Source: CAWHOW01 sp050013795
Lineage (GTDB): Bacteria > Bacteroidota > Bacteroidia > Bacteroidales > CG2-30-32-10
Length of the DNA: 32,474 bases
Reading direction: 5' to 3'
Assembly: GCA_050013795.1 (NCBI GenBank)
Contig: JBEKEO010000015.1
Location: 1-32,474, forward strand
A program made the position numbers and the translations under genes. Below, piece after piece: positions 24,219 through 32,392 of the stretch. Position 1 is the first letter of the stretch. Each line of letters starts with the position of its first letter. The notes below the pieces were generated by a model. That model was not told where the DNA came from, ran no database searches, and was given only the letters and a program-made list of their open reading frames with translations.

Positions 24219-24303
24219 AAAATCAATTTGTTCGCCCCAAGCCCTTAAGGGTGCAAATTGATTTTCAACACTCCCTTTAGGGTCGGGGCAAATGTTGAAA
24301 ATC
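24219..24303. repeat. Competing inverted repeats in the gatD leader
   Basis: AAAATCAATTTG (24219-24230) pairs with CAAATTGATTTT (24254-24265) around CCCTTAAGGG. The second arm overlaps GATTTTCAACA (24260-24270), which pairs with TGTTGAAAATC (24293-24303) around CCCTTTAGGG. GCCCC (24234-24238) and GGGGC (24285-24289) can also pair. The two main hairpins exclude each other. This could be an extragenic palindrome or an attenuator 46 bp before gatD. Confidence 0.55.
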
Positions 24304-24348
24304 AACAATTATAGAAATCAGATTATAAATTGACTAATAGTAAATACA

Positions 24349-25734
24349 ATGACTGAAGATTTTTTCCAGGGATATAAAGGCACGGCATTGGAAATGCTCA
24401 AGAAGTTCAATGTGCGCGTATGGGGACAGGCTGAGATAGAAACAAAACGCGGGGCTTTCAAAGGAACTATTTTGCCGCGCTCCGAAAGCGATGACGATAA
24501 ACATATAGTGTTGAAAATTATTACAGGCTATAATATTGGCCTTAATACAGACACTATAACCGATATGAAAGAAACCGGTTATAAAAAAGCCAATTATAAG
24601 ATCCCTGAAAAAGAATTTCCCTATACTGACGGATTGCCAAAAGTAAAACTTATAGGCACCGGAGGAACTATCGCATCACGTTTGGATTACCGCACAGGAG
24701 CCGTAATTCCGGCTTTCAGTCCTGGTGAACTTTATGGAGCTGTTCCTGAGCTGGCAGACATTTGCAACCTTACTACCGAAAAAGTTTTTGCTGTGTTTAG
24801 CGAAAATATGGGTCCTGAACAGTACAAGAAATTGGCTATCGCTATTGGCAAAGAAATTGAAAACGGTATTGATGGAATTATTATTGGTCATGGTACTGAT
24901 ACCTTACATTATACTGCAGCCGCTTTAACATTTATGGTGCAGAATTCGCCTATACCTATTGTTCTTGTTGGTTCACAGCGTTCTTCTGACCGCCCTTCTT
25001 CCGATGCAGCCCTTAACCTTATGCATGCAGCCACAGCTGCCGGTCATGGCGATATAGCCGAAGTTATGGTGTGTATGTTTGGCCCGACTTCCGATTCTTA
25101 CGGATTTTTGCATAGGGGAACCAGAGTAAGAAAAATGCATTCATCTTATCGTTCCACTTTCCGCACCATAGGCGATACTCCTGTTGCCACGGTTACAAGG
25201 CAGGGAGTAGTTCCCATTAAAAAGATTTATAACCAACGTCGCAAAGACAGGAATGTAACCATACTTCCTTATTTCGAAGAAAAGGTTGGTATGATTTATT
25301 ACTATACCAATATGAATCCCGATATGATTGATTCAATGGTTGAAAACGGTTATAAAGGGATTATTATTATTGGCACCGGACTAGGGCATGTAAATAAACC
25401 CCTATACCCTGCTATTGAACGCGCTACTAAAAAAGGCGTGGCTATTTATATGACGGTTCAAACCCTTTGGGGATACGTACATATGTTTGTATATGATACA
25501 GGCCGCGACCTGATGGCAAAAGGAGTTATCCCCGCCGAAAACATGATACCCGAAACGGCTTATATCAAATTAGGCTGGGCTTTAGGGCAAACCAGCGACA
25601 TCGAAAAAGTAAAGCAAATCATGCTTACCCCTATTAACGACGAAATTACCCGCCGCGAACCCTATAACGGCTATTTGATCTACCAGGGTGGAGTTCCAGA
25701 AGTGGAAGACTTTATAAGAAAGTTCAGAAAGTAA
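24349..25734 (+). CDS. gatD: Archaeal-type Glu-tRNA(Gln) amidotransferase subunit D
   Basis: A 461-residue GatD, the ammonia-releasing subunit of GatDE. Residues 1-85 form the N-terminal domain that ordinary asparaginases lack (YKGTALEMLKKFNVRVWGQA, AFKGTILPRSESDDDKHIVL). The asparaginase fold follows with the catalytic set intact: Thr107 in GTGGTIASR, Thr183 and Asp184 in HGTDT, and Lys262 in GTRVRKMHS. GSQRSSDRPSSDAALNL is typical of GatD. The length is close to archaeal GatD (about 430-445). With gatE it forms a complete GatDE pair, but split by the CCG gene. Bacteria generally use GatCAB, so its presence is unusual. Confidence 0.93.
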   Translation: MTEDFFQGYKGTALEMLKKFNVRVWGQAEIETKRGAFKGTILPRSESDDDKHIVLKIITGYNIGLNTDTITDMKETGYKKANYKIPEKEFPYTDGLPKVKLIGTGGTIASRLDYRTGAVIPAFSPGELYGAVPELADICNLTTEKVFAVFSENMGPEQYKKLAIAIGKEIENGIDGIIIGHGTDTLHYTAAALTFMVQNSPIPIVLVGSQRSSDRPSSDAALNLMHAATAAGHGDIAEVMVCMFGPTSDSYGFLHRGTRVRKMHSSYRSTFRTIGDTPVATVTRQGVVPIKKIYNQRRKDRNVTILPYFEEKVGMIYYYTNMNPDMIDSMVENGYKGIIIIGTGLGHVNKPLYPAIERATKKGVAIYMTVQTLWGYVHMFVYDTGRDLMAKGVIPAENMIPETAYIKLGWALGQTSDIEKVKQIMLTPINDEITRREPYNGYLIYQGGVPEVEDFIRKFRK

Positions 25735-25841
25735 TTTGTTATTACCACCAATGTAGATGGGGATAATTGAATTAATGATGTTAAATTGAAGCGCCTAAAG
25801 ATTGGAGTAATTACCAAATTAGTCAATTAGCTAATTGTTGT

Positions 25842-27356
25842 TTAATCTTTCACAAACTTCTTAACACTTATCCCATTTTCTGTTTTCACTTTCACAAAAT
25901 ACATACCCACCGGAAAAGCAGAAACATTTATACTTATTTTATCCACGGTCGTTATAAGGCTTTTCATAAGTTGCCCCTGGAAATTAAAAATAGCAATTTG
26001 TGTCTGCGGTGAAACTACCACCTGAATGATATCGGTGGCAGGGTTTGGATAAATATTAAATACATGCAATTGATTGTTAGAAATAAGAACAGGAACCATT
26101 TCAGAATAACTGTACTGTCCGTTAAAGTCAGTTTGCTTAAGGCGATAATACGACTGGCCAATATATGGGTTTTCATCAGTCATGGAATAAAATAAGGTGG
26201 TATTAGAGTTATCTGCTCCGTCAATATTACCAACATCAATAAAATTAAAAGCATCTAATGTTTTTTCTACTGTAAAATAAGCATTGTTTATTTCGGAAGC
26301 TGTCGCCCATTTACACAATACTCTTGGTGAATTATTATTATTAACGGGGGTTGCAGAAAAATAAAGCAATTGAATTGGCAGTGGCAGCGAAGAACAACTA
26401 CAAGGAGTTGTTGTATTATGATATTGACTACTAAAACCATCATAACTTCCTCCTACATAAATAGGTTCTATAATACAGGCAACATTGCTGAAAGAAAACC
26501 CATCATATGAACCACCGACAAAAATTTCAGGGATTACGCATGCAACATTGTTAAAAGAAAACCCATCAAAAGAGCCTCCGAGAAAAGGAGCATTAACAGC
26601 GCAGAGGGCGACGCTTCCTATTGAAAATCCATCATATGGACCCCCTGAAAAAATAGTTGCAGAACAAGCAATACTGGCAAATGAGAAACCATCGTAAGAA
26701 CCGCCAGCAAAAATTGCCGGTACTACAGGACATGCTAAATTATTAAATGATGAACCATCATAAGAACCACCAATATATATATCGGGAGGAATAGGACAGG
26801 CGACATTGTTAAAAGAAAACCCATCATAAGAACCACCAATATATATATCGGGAGGAACAGGACAGGCAACATTGTTAAAAGAAAACCCATCATAAGAACC
26901 ACCAATATATATATCGGGAGGAACAGGGCAGGCTATATTGCAAAATGAAAAACCATCAAAAGAACCACCAACAAAAATAGCTGCAATAACACAGGCAAAA
27001 TTATTAAATGCAGAACCATCATAAGAACCTCCGAGGAAAGGAGCGTTACTGGTGCAGGGAAAAACACTTCCTGCTGAAAACCCGTCAAAAGGTCCTCCTG
27101 AGAATATAGTAGCAGTACAGGCAACATTACTGTATGCAAAACCGCCGTAAGAACCTCCAACGTATATATCAGAAGTGACAGGGCATGAAATATTATTATA
27201 TCCAAAGCCGTTGTATGAGCCTCCGGAAAAGATAGAAGGAGTATTTTGACAGGCTATAGTATCGAATGCAGAACCACCGTATGAACCTCCTGTGAATTGT
27301 GAAAAAGCAGGAATGCTTATTAATACATACACGCACAGTATAAAGTACTTTCGCAT
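25842..27356 (-). CDS. T9SS-exported protein with fourteen GGSYDGF repeats
   Basis: A 504-residue protein with signal peptide MRKYFILCVYVLISIPAFSQ. Residues about 22-325 hold fourteen units of about 22 residues, consensus GGSYDGFSFNNVACPVPPD plus IYI, each with one central Cys. A Cys-rich break (TTPCSCSS) follows, then about 330-430 form a sandwich domain typical of secreted Bacteroidota proteins (LLYFSATPVNNN, YYRLKQTDFNGQYSYSE). A type A T9SS sorting domain ends the protein (NIYPNPATD, GMYFVKVKTENG, KKFVKD). The SUMF1-like gene lies 97 bp upstream on the same strand. It is probably a surface protein; the repeat family is not known to me. Confidence 0.85.
   Translation of the reverse strand: MRKYFILCVYVLISIPAFSQFTGGSYGGSAFDTIACQNTPSIFSGGSYNGFGYNNISCPVTSDIYVGGSYGGFAYSNVACTATIFSGGPFDGFSAGSVFPCTSNAPFLGGSYDGSAFNNFACVIAAIFVGGSFDGFSFCNIACPVPPDIYIGGSYDGFSFNNVACPVPPDIYIGGSYDGFSFNNVACPIPPDIYIGGSYDGSSFNNLACPVVPAIFAGGSYDGFSFASIACSATIFSGGPYDGFSIGSVALCAVNAPFLGGSFDGFSFNNVACVIPEIFVGGSYDGFSFSNVACIIEPIYVGGSYDGFSSQYHNTTTPCSCSSLPLPIQLLYFSATPVNNNNSPRVLCKWATASEINNAYFTVEKTLDAFNFIDVGNIDGADNSNTTLFYSMTDENPYIGQSYYRLKQTDFNGQYSYSEMVPVLISNNQLHVFNIYPNPATDIIQVVVSPQTQIAIFNFQGQLMKSLITTVDKISINVSAFPVGMYFVKVKTENGISVKKFVKD
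26400..27290 (-). repeat. 66-bp coding repeats of the GGSYDGF protein
   Basis: Fourteen units of about 66 bp. Those around 26755-26945 are nearly identical, for example the shared ACCACCAATATATATATCGG. At protein level, units 3-7 resemble units 10-14 in order, including paired GGPFDG/GGPYDG and APFLGGS steps. This suggests that a seven-unit block was duplicated. Confidence 0.8.
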
Positions 27357-27452
27357 GGTTGACAGTTATCAGTAATCGCTTATCGGTAAACTATTTCAGT
27401 TGCAATTGTTTTTATCTTACTGCTTCTTTACCAATTACCGATTGCTGTTTTT

Positions 27453-29009
27453 TTATCTTACCCCTCTTCCCCCATTATAATTTTGCCTGGTAGTAACCGG
27501 AGCGTTGAATATATACCATCTCTCGGAAACGTAAAGTTGAGCAACTGCATTGTTCCACGCTCCTCCTTTGTGTCCTGTTAAATTGGATATGTTGGCAACG
27601 GCAGCATAATTCCATGCAGGCCATGTTGCCACACCCTGGTCACTGCCTCCATTAGCAGTTAGGGTGCCGTTTCCCCATGTACGGGTAAAAACATTGGCTG
27701 CTCCTGTTGTCGGGTTATTACCAACCACGTCGCCTGCCAGCGTCACAACCGGTTCTCTTACATTTCCAGTCAGTTCCATAACGCCCCAATAAGATGCGCC
27801 TGCGGTAACTCTTGTAGAAGCAGCAGTGGCAAAAATTCCGCACCTGGAAGGTCCCTGTCCTCCATCTCCATTAGTAAAAGTAGGGTTAACATTGCCCCAG
27901 ATACAATTTCCTGCAGTGGTTGTTTCTGTTCCATTTTCTGTTGCAGGAGCGGAAAATGTATATGATGAAGCTGCTGCAGGAGTAAGAGAACCGCTGCCCC
28001 ACGCGAAATCATTGAGTCCGGAGGCTGCTATTCCGCGGGCTGCTTTCTCATACTCTAATTCAGTCATTGGTCTTAAGCAAGCCCAAGCAAGATAACAGGC
28101 ATTATCTTCCCAGCTTAACCAGTTCATTGCCCTGTCGGGCTTGTTTGAAACAAAAGGAGGCGAACCTCCATTTAACTGTTCTCTTTGTTGGGTATAATTA
28201 GCATTAGCATATCTTGCTGCTGCGGCTGCAGAAGTGTAACCAATATTATTTAAAAACTGGGCATATTGATCTTCGCTGATCTCATATTTCATAATATAAA
28301 ACCCATAGTAACCTTTTGGAAATGCCGCAGGAACAGCAGTGATCTGTTGTACCTGTGCTGCTAACGGCTCCATGTTAATATAAAAAGTTTGAGGGGCTGT
28401 TTCAAAAGCATTGGTTATTGTTAGTGGGCCGGAGTATTCCACACCATTCCCATTAAAAGCATAATTTGATGAGGTAACACCATTTCCATCTCCAACCTGA
28501 AATTGCCCGGTGGGGACATATACCATTTCCATGCCGAACACGCTTACAGAAACGTTTGTGCCTACTGCAGGAAGGTTAGTTACCATTAATGTAACAGTTC
28601 CCGACATGGTCCCCATTTCGGGAGCGCTTGCCGCTAACATTAATCCGTCTGTGTAATCCAGCACAGCGCCCTCAGCAACGCTATTTGTCTGAGTCGTACC
28701 ATTCACGGATGTCATTGCCTGAAAACCGGCAGGTATGGTGTGGTTGGCAAGTGTTGGGCTAAGTGTACCATGAGTGTATGGAACATTGGTCCCGTTGCTG
28801 CATAAATTCCATGTCACAAATACCCATACAGCATCCCAATTGCTGGGTGATGCGGCAACATTCCAACTGTTGTTCCAGGAAACGTTGAAGGTTACCGTTC
28901 CTGTTCCAAGCGTAGCCTGATTTACAGTAACACCCGATATTTGAAGATTGTTAGCAAAAGTCATATTGACTGTAAGGAGCAAAGCCAGAAATAGAAGTTT
29001 TGTTTTCAT
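27453..29009 (-). CDS. Secreted SUMF1/FGE-like protein lacking the catalytic cysteines
   Basis: A 518-residue protein with a signal peptide (MKTKLLFLALLLTVNMTFAN). Residues about 20-160 form an N-terminal sandwich domain (WDAVWVFVTWNLCSNGTNVP). From about 165 a formylglycine-generating-enzyme-like fold follows: GMEMVYVPTGQFQVGDGNG, YGFYIMKYEISEDQYAQFLN, MNWLSWEDNACYLAWACLRP, MTELEYEKAARG, WGVMELTGNVREPVVT and the end HKGGAWNNAVAQ...NGGRGVR. The active-site Cys pair expected after GGSW in true FGE is absent, so an enzyme of that type is unlikely. Non-catalytic SUMF1 folds occur in gliding and T9SS proteins such as GldJ and GldK. It probably acts outside the cell, with the GGSYDGF protein encoded next. 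Confidence 0.85.
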   Translation of the reverse strand: MKTKLLFLALLLTVNMTFANNLQISGVTVNQATLGTGTVTFNVSWNNSWNVAASPSNWDAVWVFVTWNLCSNGTNVPYTHGTLSPTLANHTIPAGFQAMTSVNGTTQTNSVAEGAVLDYTDGLMLAASAPEMGTMSGTVTLMVTNLPAVGTNVSVSVFGMEMVYVPTGQFQVGDGNGVTSSNYAFNGNGVEYSGPLTITNAFETAPQTFYINMEPLAAQVQQITAVPAAFPKGYYGFYIMKYEISEDQYAQFLNNIGYTSAAAAARYANANYTQQREQLNGGSPPFVSNKPDRAMNWLSWEDNACYLAWACLRPMTELEYEKAARGIAASGLNDFAWGSGSLTPAAASSYTFSAPATENGTETTTAGNCIWGNVNPTFTNGDGGQGPSRCGIFATAASTRVTAGASYWGVMELTGNVREPVVTLAGDVVGNNPTTGAANVFTRTWGNGTLTANGGSDQGVATWPAWNYAAVANISNLTGHKGGAWNNAVAQLYVSERWYIFNAPVTTRQNYNGGRGVR

Positions 29010-29439
29010 ATCCAGATTTTTAATTGTTATTTCTATGAGTATTTATGCCGATACATTTTTTTAAAATTTCCCGAAATTGGTAAAATTACAGATTCAAAAA
29101 TCAAAAGTCAAGAGGCAATTGCATTTTATAATATTTATAATTTTAGTAAAACAAAAGCAGTTACATAATATTGCCGTTGTGTTACAGAATTATATAGAAA
29201 ATGTTATAAAATTTTAAGATTAAATAAATATGCTGATTCAATTTAATTTCTCCATTTTTTATTTACTGTTCGTTTAGGTAAATGTGAACCTTAATTTTTT
29301 TGTTTAAGATTATCACTTTTATTTTACTCCGTAATACCTCTCACCTAAAGGATATGGAGTGCCCTTGGGGCTGTGAGGCATTTAATGGAGTAAGCTGTTT
29401 TATTCTTTTTTTAATAATCATCTTCACTTCTATCCGGTT
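29010..29439. other. Intergenic region with one composite hairpin
   Basis: About 430 bp, very AT-rich and without ORF. At 29324-29393 TTACTCC pairs with GGAGTAA and an inner CTCAC with GTGAG; further in, GCCC and GGGC can pair. The G+C content of this hairpin stands out from its flanks. No promoter was recognised with confidence. Confidence 0.5.
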
Positions 29440-29751
29440 TTACTTTTTAATGTCTGCATCTTTAAAATCTATTTCAATTCCGCCGGTCCAGCGTGCTATA
29501 ATGTTATAAATAATTGCTCCCAGCCAACCGCATATTAAGCCTATTATGGCATAAACAACGGGAAATATAATTATTGCCCAAAAGCCTAACCCGCTGTATA
29601 TCGGGCAAAACTCTTTCAGGCAAAATGCATCTCTTTCAGGAGTTATACTGAAGAATGCGGCATAAATACCTGCAAAAAAACCTATGATTAACATTGCCAA
29701 AGCGAACACCTGTGCACAAGAATTGACCCTTATTTTAACAATTTCTTTCAT
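29440..29751 (-). CDS. Small two-TM membrane protein (DUF3566-like?)
   Basis: A 103-residue protein. After IVKIRVNSCAQVFALAM come two membrane segments (about 14-36 and about 56-84, FWAIIIFPVVYAIIGLICGW), and then NIIARWTGGIEIDFKDADIK. The layout of short basic start, two helices and a closing GGIEIxF strand recalls the DUF3566-like membrane family found in many prokaryotes, but the match is from memory. The loop between the helices holds two cysteines (FCLKEFCP). The function is unknown. The gene stands alone. Confidence 0.65.
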   Translation of the reverse strand: MKEIVKIRVNSCAQVFALAMLIIGFFAGIYAAFFSITPERDAFCLKEFCPIYSGLGFWAIIIFPVVYAIIGLICGWLGAIIYNIIARWTGGIEIDFKDADIKK

Positions 29752-29891
29752 TTTTTGTTTCTTCTTGTTTTTTAGTTAGTAATTTATTTTTTTACTCTTT
29801 TTAATTGTTTTCCTTTTATTATCATCTTTTCTCTGTATGAATAAACAGCAATGTTTGACGATACAATGCTTAGTGAAGCAAGACCGACAGA

Positions 29892-30965
29892 TTATTTATG
29901 CGTGGATATAAAATTCCCAAATGCAACAGGATTATTACCAACTTTAATTGTGCCAGTAACAGCATTGGTAACGCTGTTTATCACACTTGCTGTATTATCA
30001 TTACCATTCGCAACATATATCAAACTTCCATCGGGGCTCACAGATATACCGGCAGGAGAAGCGCCAACAGCAATTGTAGCTATAACAGTATCTGCCGCGC
30101 TGTTTATTACAGTTACGGTGTTAGAATTAAAATTCGTAACATATATTTTACTTCCGTCGGGACTCACAGATACACTCCGGGGATAAGAACCAACTTTAAT
30201 TGTAGCCTTAACAGCATTTGAAGCAGTGTTTATTACACTTACTGTTTTAGAACTGTTATTCACAACATATACTTTACTTCCGTCGGGGCTCACTGATATA
30301 CCATAAAGATTAATACCAACCCTGATTGTAGCCGTAACAGTATTGGCAGCGCTGTTTATAATACTTATTGAATTGCTACCCCAATTCGCAACATATACCC
30401 TGCTTCCGTCGGGGCTCACAGAAACGCCATGAGGATAACCTCCAACGTCAATTGTAGCCGTAACAGCATTGGTAACGCTGTTAATTACGGTTACCGTATT
30501 ATCACCTTGATTCGCAACATATACCTTACTTCCATCGGGGCTCACAGCTATGCCAAAAGGATTAATACCAACTTTTATTGTGGCTGTAACAGTGTTTGTA
30601 GAAGTGTTTATTACACTTACACTACCATTGGGATTAGAATTCGTAACATATACCTTGTTTCCGTCGGGGCTCACAGATACACCATAGGGATGAGAACCAA
30701 CTTTAATTGTAGCTGTAACAGTGTTTGTAGCAATATTAATAACAGATACGGTATTACTACCGGAATTTGTTATATAGGCAGTTTGTGCTAAGAGGGATAT
30801 AGGGGTATAGAGGTATAAAGAAATAAAGGTATAGAGGTATAACGGTATAAAGGATATATGTAAATGCTGATTCTTCCTTATACCATATTTCCCTATACCA
30901 TATACCCTATTACTTATACCATATACCTTATTCCTATTTCCAGTGAAAGTGAAGTTGACGAACAT
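29892..30965 (-). CDS. YVTN-family seven-bladed beta-propeller protein with repeat-built signal region
   Basis: A 357-residue protein. Residues about 62-350 hold seven repeats of about 42 residues with pattern SVSPDGxKVYVTNxGSNTVSVI and TATIKVGxxPxG, the YVTN/YncE-type propeller. The first 60 residues are odd. After a basic start (NRVYGIGKYGIRKN) comes a hydrophobic stretch, ISFIPLYLYTFISLYLYTPI then SLLAQ, that could serve as a signal peptide. This part is encoded by 8-bp and 7-bp tandem repeats. The only in-frame ATG is at 30965. No T9SS sorting domain is visible. It is likely exported, with no known ligand. It is monocistronic. Confidence 0.8.
   Translation of the reverse strand: MFVNFTFTGNRNKVYGISNRVYGIGKYGIRKNQHLHISFIPLYLYTFISLYLYTPISLLAQTAYITNSGSNTVSVINIATNTVTATIKVGSHPYGVSVSPDGNKVYVTNSNPNGSVSVINTSTNTVTATIKVGINPFGIAVSPDGSKVYVANQGDNTVTVINSVTNAVTATIDVGGYPHGVSVSPDGSRVYVANWGSNSISIINSAANTVTATIRVGINLYGISVSPDGSKVYVVNNSSKTVSVINTASNAVKATIKVGSYPRSVSVSPDGSKIYVTNFNSNTVTVINSAADTVIATIAVGASPAGISVSPDGSLIYVANGNDNTASVINSVTNAVTGTIKVGNNPVAFGNFISTHK
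30804..30859. repeat. 8-bp tandem repeats (GGTATARA) inside the signal-peptide coding region
   Basis: Seven octamers: ggtataga, ggtataaa, gaaataaa, ggtataga, ggtataac, ggtataaa, ggatatat. Three units equal eight codons, which gives the protein repeat LYLYT[FP]I. Gain or loss of one unit shifts the reading frame. Confidence 0.85.
30879..30935. repeat. 7-bp TATACC repeats in inverted orientation to the 8-bp array
   Basis: TATACC occurs at 30879, 30894, 30901, 30915 and 30922. From 30894 the pattern is tatacca tataccy tattnct, twice over. It is roughly the reverse complement of the 8-bp array, so the two could fold into a large imperfect hairpin around the gene start. Confidence 0.75.
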
Positions 30966-31060
30966 TGTATTAAAAAATAATTTTTTTATGGCTTTATTAT
31001 TTTATGTTTCGCAAAAAGTTAAAAGTATTTAATGGTGTAAAATTATATCTAAGGGCATGG

Positions 31061-31309
31061 TCAATACATCAGCATAAATGTTGAAATTTTTAAAATAATT
31101 CCAACAGGAGTAGCTATAAATAGTGAGGCTATGAAACATACAGCCGCAGCAAGCTGCGGGATATTCTTTGACTTTTTGATAAATTTTAAATCATTTATGA
31201 TTGATGACGTAAAACCTTTCTGCCCATAGGCAATATAGTAAATATCAATATAAAAACGCCGCTTTGCAATTTTACATTTACTAAAAAAGAACGATGAAAA
31301 AGCAATCAT
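31061..31309 (-). CDS. Doubtful 82-residue ORF with a C-terminal hydrophobic segment
   Basis: An 82-codon frame with a basic middle (NDLKFIKKSKNIPQL) and a hydrophobic end (AAAVCFIASLFIATPVGIIL). TAAATTTG at 31349-31342 on the minus strand is an exact -7 box match 33 bp upstream. No family was recognised. It could be chance or a fragment. The rest of 30966-31678 holds only the eroded repeat at 31446-31563 and a terminator. Confidence 0.3.
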   Translation of the reverse strand: MIAFSSFFFSKCKIAKRRFYIDIYYIAYGQKGFTSSIINDLKFIKKSKNIPQLAAAVCFIASLFIATPVGIILKISTFMLMY

Positions 31310-31445
31310 TTAAATGAATACGCACTCAAAATCTGATTATGCAAATTTAATAAACCAAAAGCTTTAAAATAAGACCATAAAGTGGTGAATTCTACAACAC
31401 TAAGAGGGGGGTTGTGTGTACGTATTGTATGTATCAAGGCGAAAT

Positions 31446-31563
31446 AACCAATTAATGCAATTTGAAATGTTAATTGAATATCGTTATTTCTTATTTGTTC
31501 AAATCAATTCAATTTACCATGAAGGTAATTATAGGCGGAAAAAATTAAGTGGTTTAATTGCCT
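31446..31563. repeat. Eroded copy of the 3493-3608 sequence
   Basis: It shares AACCAATTAATGCAAT (31446-31461) exactly with 3493-3508, and AAGTGG..TTTAATTGCC (31547-31562) with AAGTGGCAGTTTGATTGCC (3587-3605). The spacing is similar (101 against 94 bp). The middle is poorly conserved and the minus-strand frame is full of stops. Confidence 0.35.
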
Positions 31564-31585
31564 GTTTTCCTCTCTCAATCGTTGC

Positions 31586-31617
31586 AAAAAAAAGCCCCAC
31601 CGTTTCCGGCGGGGCTT
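31586..31617 (-). terminator. Intrinsic terminator of the fibronectin-like gene
   Basis: On the minus strand, AAGCCCCgCCG-gaaa-CGGtGGGGCTT is followed by TTTTTT. It is a strong G+C-rich stem about 60 bp past the stop codon. Confidence 0.85.
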
Positions 31618-31678
31618 CAGGCTGCAAAAATATCGTTACTTTAATACCGCTTTACCGCTTGCGTTTTTATTATTCAGC

Positions 31679-32392
31679 TTACACCACAACTACAGCTGCC
31701 GAAATGAGCCAGGTGCCTTTTCCCTTGCGCAGCACCGGCAGATGTTTTACCATAAGCGTGCTGCCCGGCGTTAAGCCTGTAATTTCAATCCTTCCTTTTG
31801 CAGTAGGATCGAGGGAAACCCATGTTCTGCCTCCGTCGGCGCTCGTCTGCCATAAGCTTGCCATTGTCCCGTCAATTTTCTTAACCGTAGCTATCATGGT
31901 TCCCGATTCACCTTTTTTTGGCTTAACAGCAATTGCCTGTTTCAAATGCGGTGCTTCGAGTTTAAAATCAAAGCCCGAACTTTCAATAATGGTTTCCGCA
32001 TTCTTAGGATTCAAATTGGCTACGTTCTGTACATAAGCCAAAAGCTGGTGCAGATCGGCAAGCACTATGGCTTTTTTATCGTTTCGGTCCTGCGCCGTAC
32101 CTTTTGCCCTCGACAGCGCAATAGTTTGGGCTGTTACAAGGTTCCCGATATCGGTACTTACTGTTGCCAGCGAAACAGGCGGTGCAGGAAACCATGCATT
32201 GCCTGTCATTGACCTTACGATGAATAAAGCTTTGTTGATAAAGTTTCCTATCTTCAAAAGCTTTTTCATATTCAGCACTGCAATGACCTTTTTGATCACT
32301 GTTTTCGGTATTATGGCAATAGTTAATAAAACTACTCCTATCACCAGCCTGCAGGCTAAGCAGGCTTTCTTCATTTTCTCAATTGCTTTCAT
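31679..32392 (-). CDS. Bacteroidota protein with C-terminal fibronectin-like domain
   Basis: A protein of up to 237 residues. From residue 42 (MKKLLKIGNFINKALFIVRS, ATG at 32269) it follows a family I recall from Bacteroidota: MTGNAWFPAPPVSLATVSTD, then a helical region LVTAQTIALSRAKGTAQDRN and LHQLLAYVQNVANLNPKNAE, then a beta-sandwich TMIATVKKIDGTMASLWQTS with DGGRTWVSLDPT and ITGLTPGSTLMVKHLPVL. The first 41 residues are hydrophobic and Cys-containing; they could be a real N-terminus or an artefact of the upstream ATG, so the start is uncertain. No function is assigned. It is monocistronic with a strong terminator. Confidence 0.72.
   Translation of the reverse strand: MKAIEKMKKACLACRLVIGVVLLTIAIIPKTVIKKVIAVLNMKKLLKIGNFINKALFIVRSMTGNAWFPAPPVSLATVSTDIGNLVTAQTIALSRAKGTAQDRNDKKAIVLADLHQLLAYVQNVANLNPKNAETIIESSGFDFKLEAPHLKQAIAVKPKKGESGTMIATVKKIDGTMASLWQTSADGGRTWVSLDPTAKGRIEITGLTPGSTLMVKHLPVLRKGKGTWLISAAVVVV

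Noticed and set aside
27453..29009. Active formylglycine-generating enzyme acting on the Cys of the GGSYDGF repeats
   Set aside because: The catalytic Cys pair is missing from the C-terminal part, and the repeat ACPVPPD does not fit the CxPxR target motif.
31416..32036. 206-codon plus-strand frame opposite the fibronectin-like gene
   Set aside because: It runs antisense to a recognised gene and its terminator; the sequence looks like a shadow frame.
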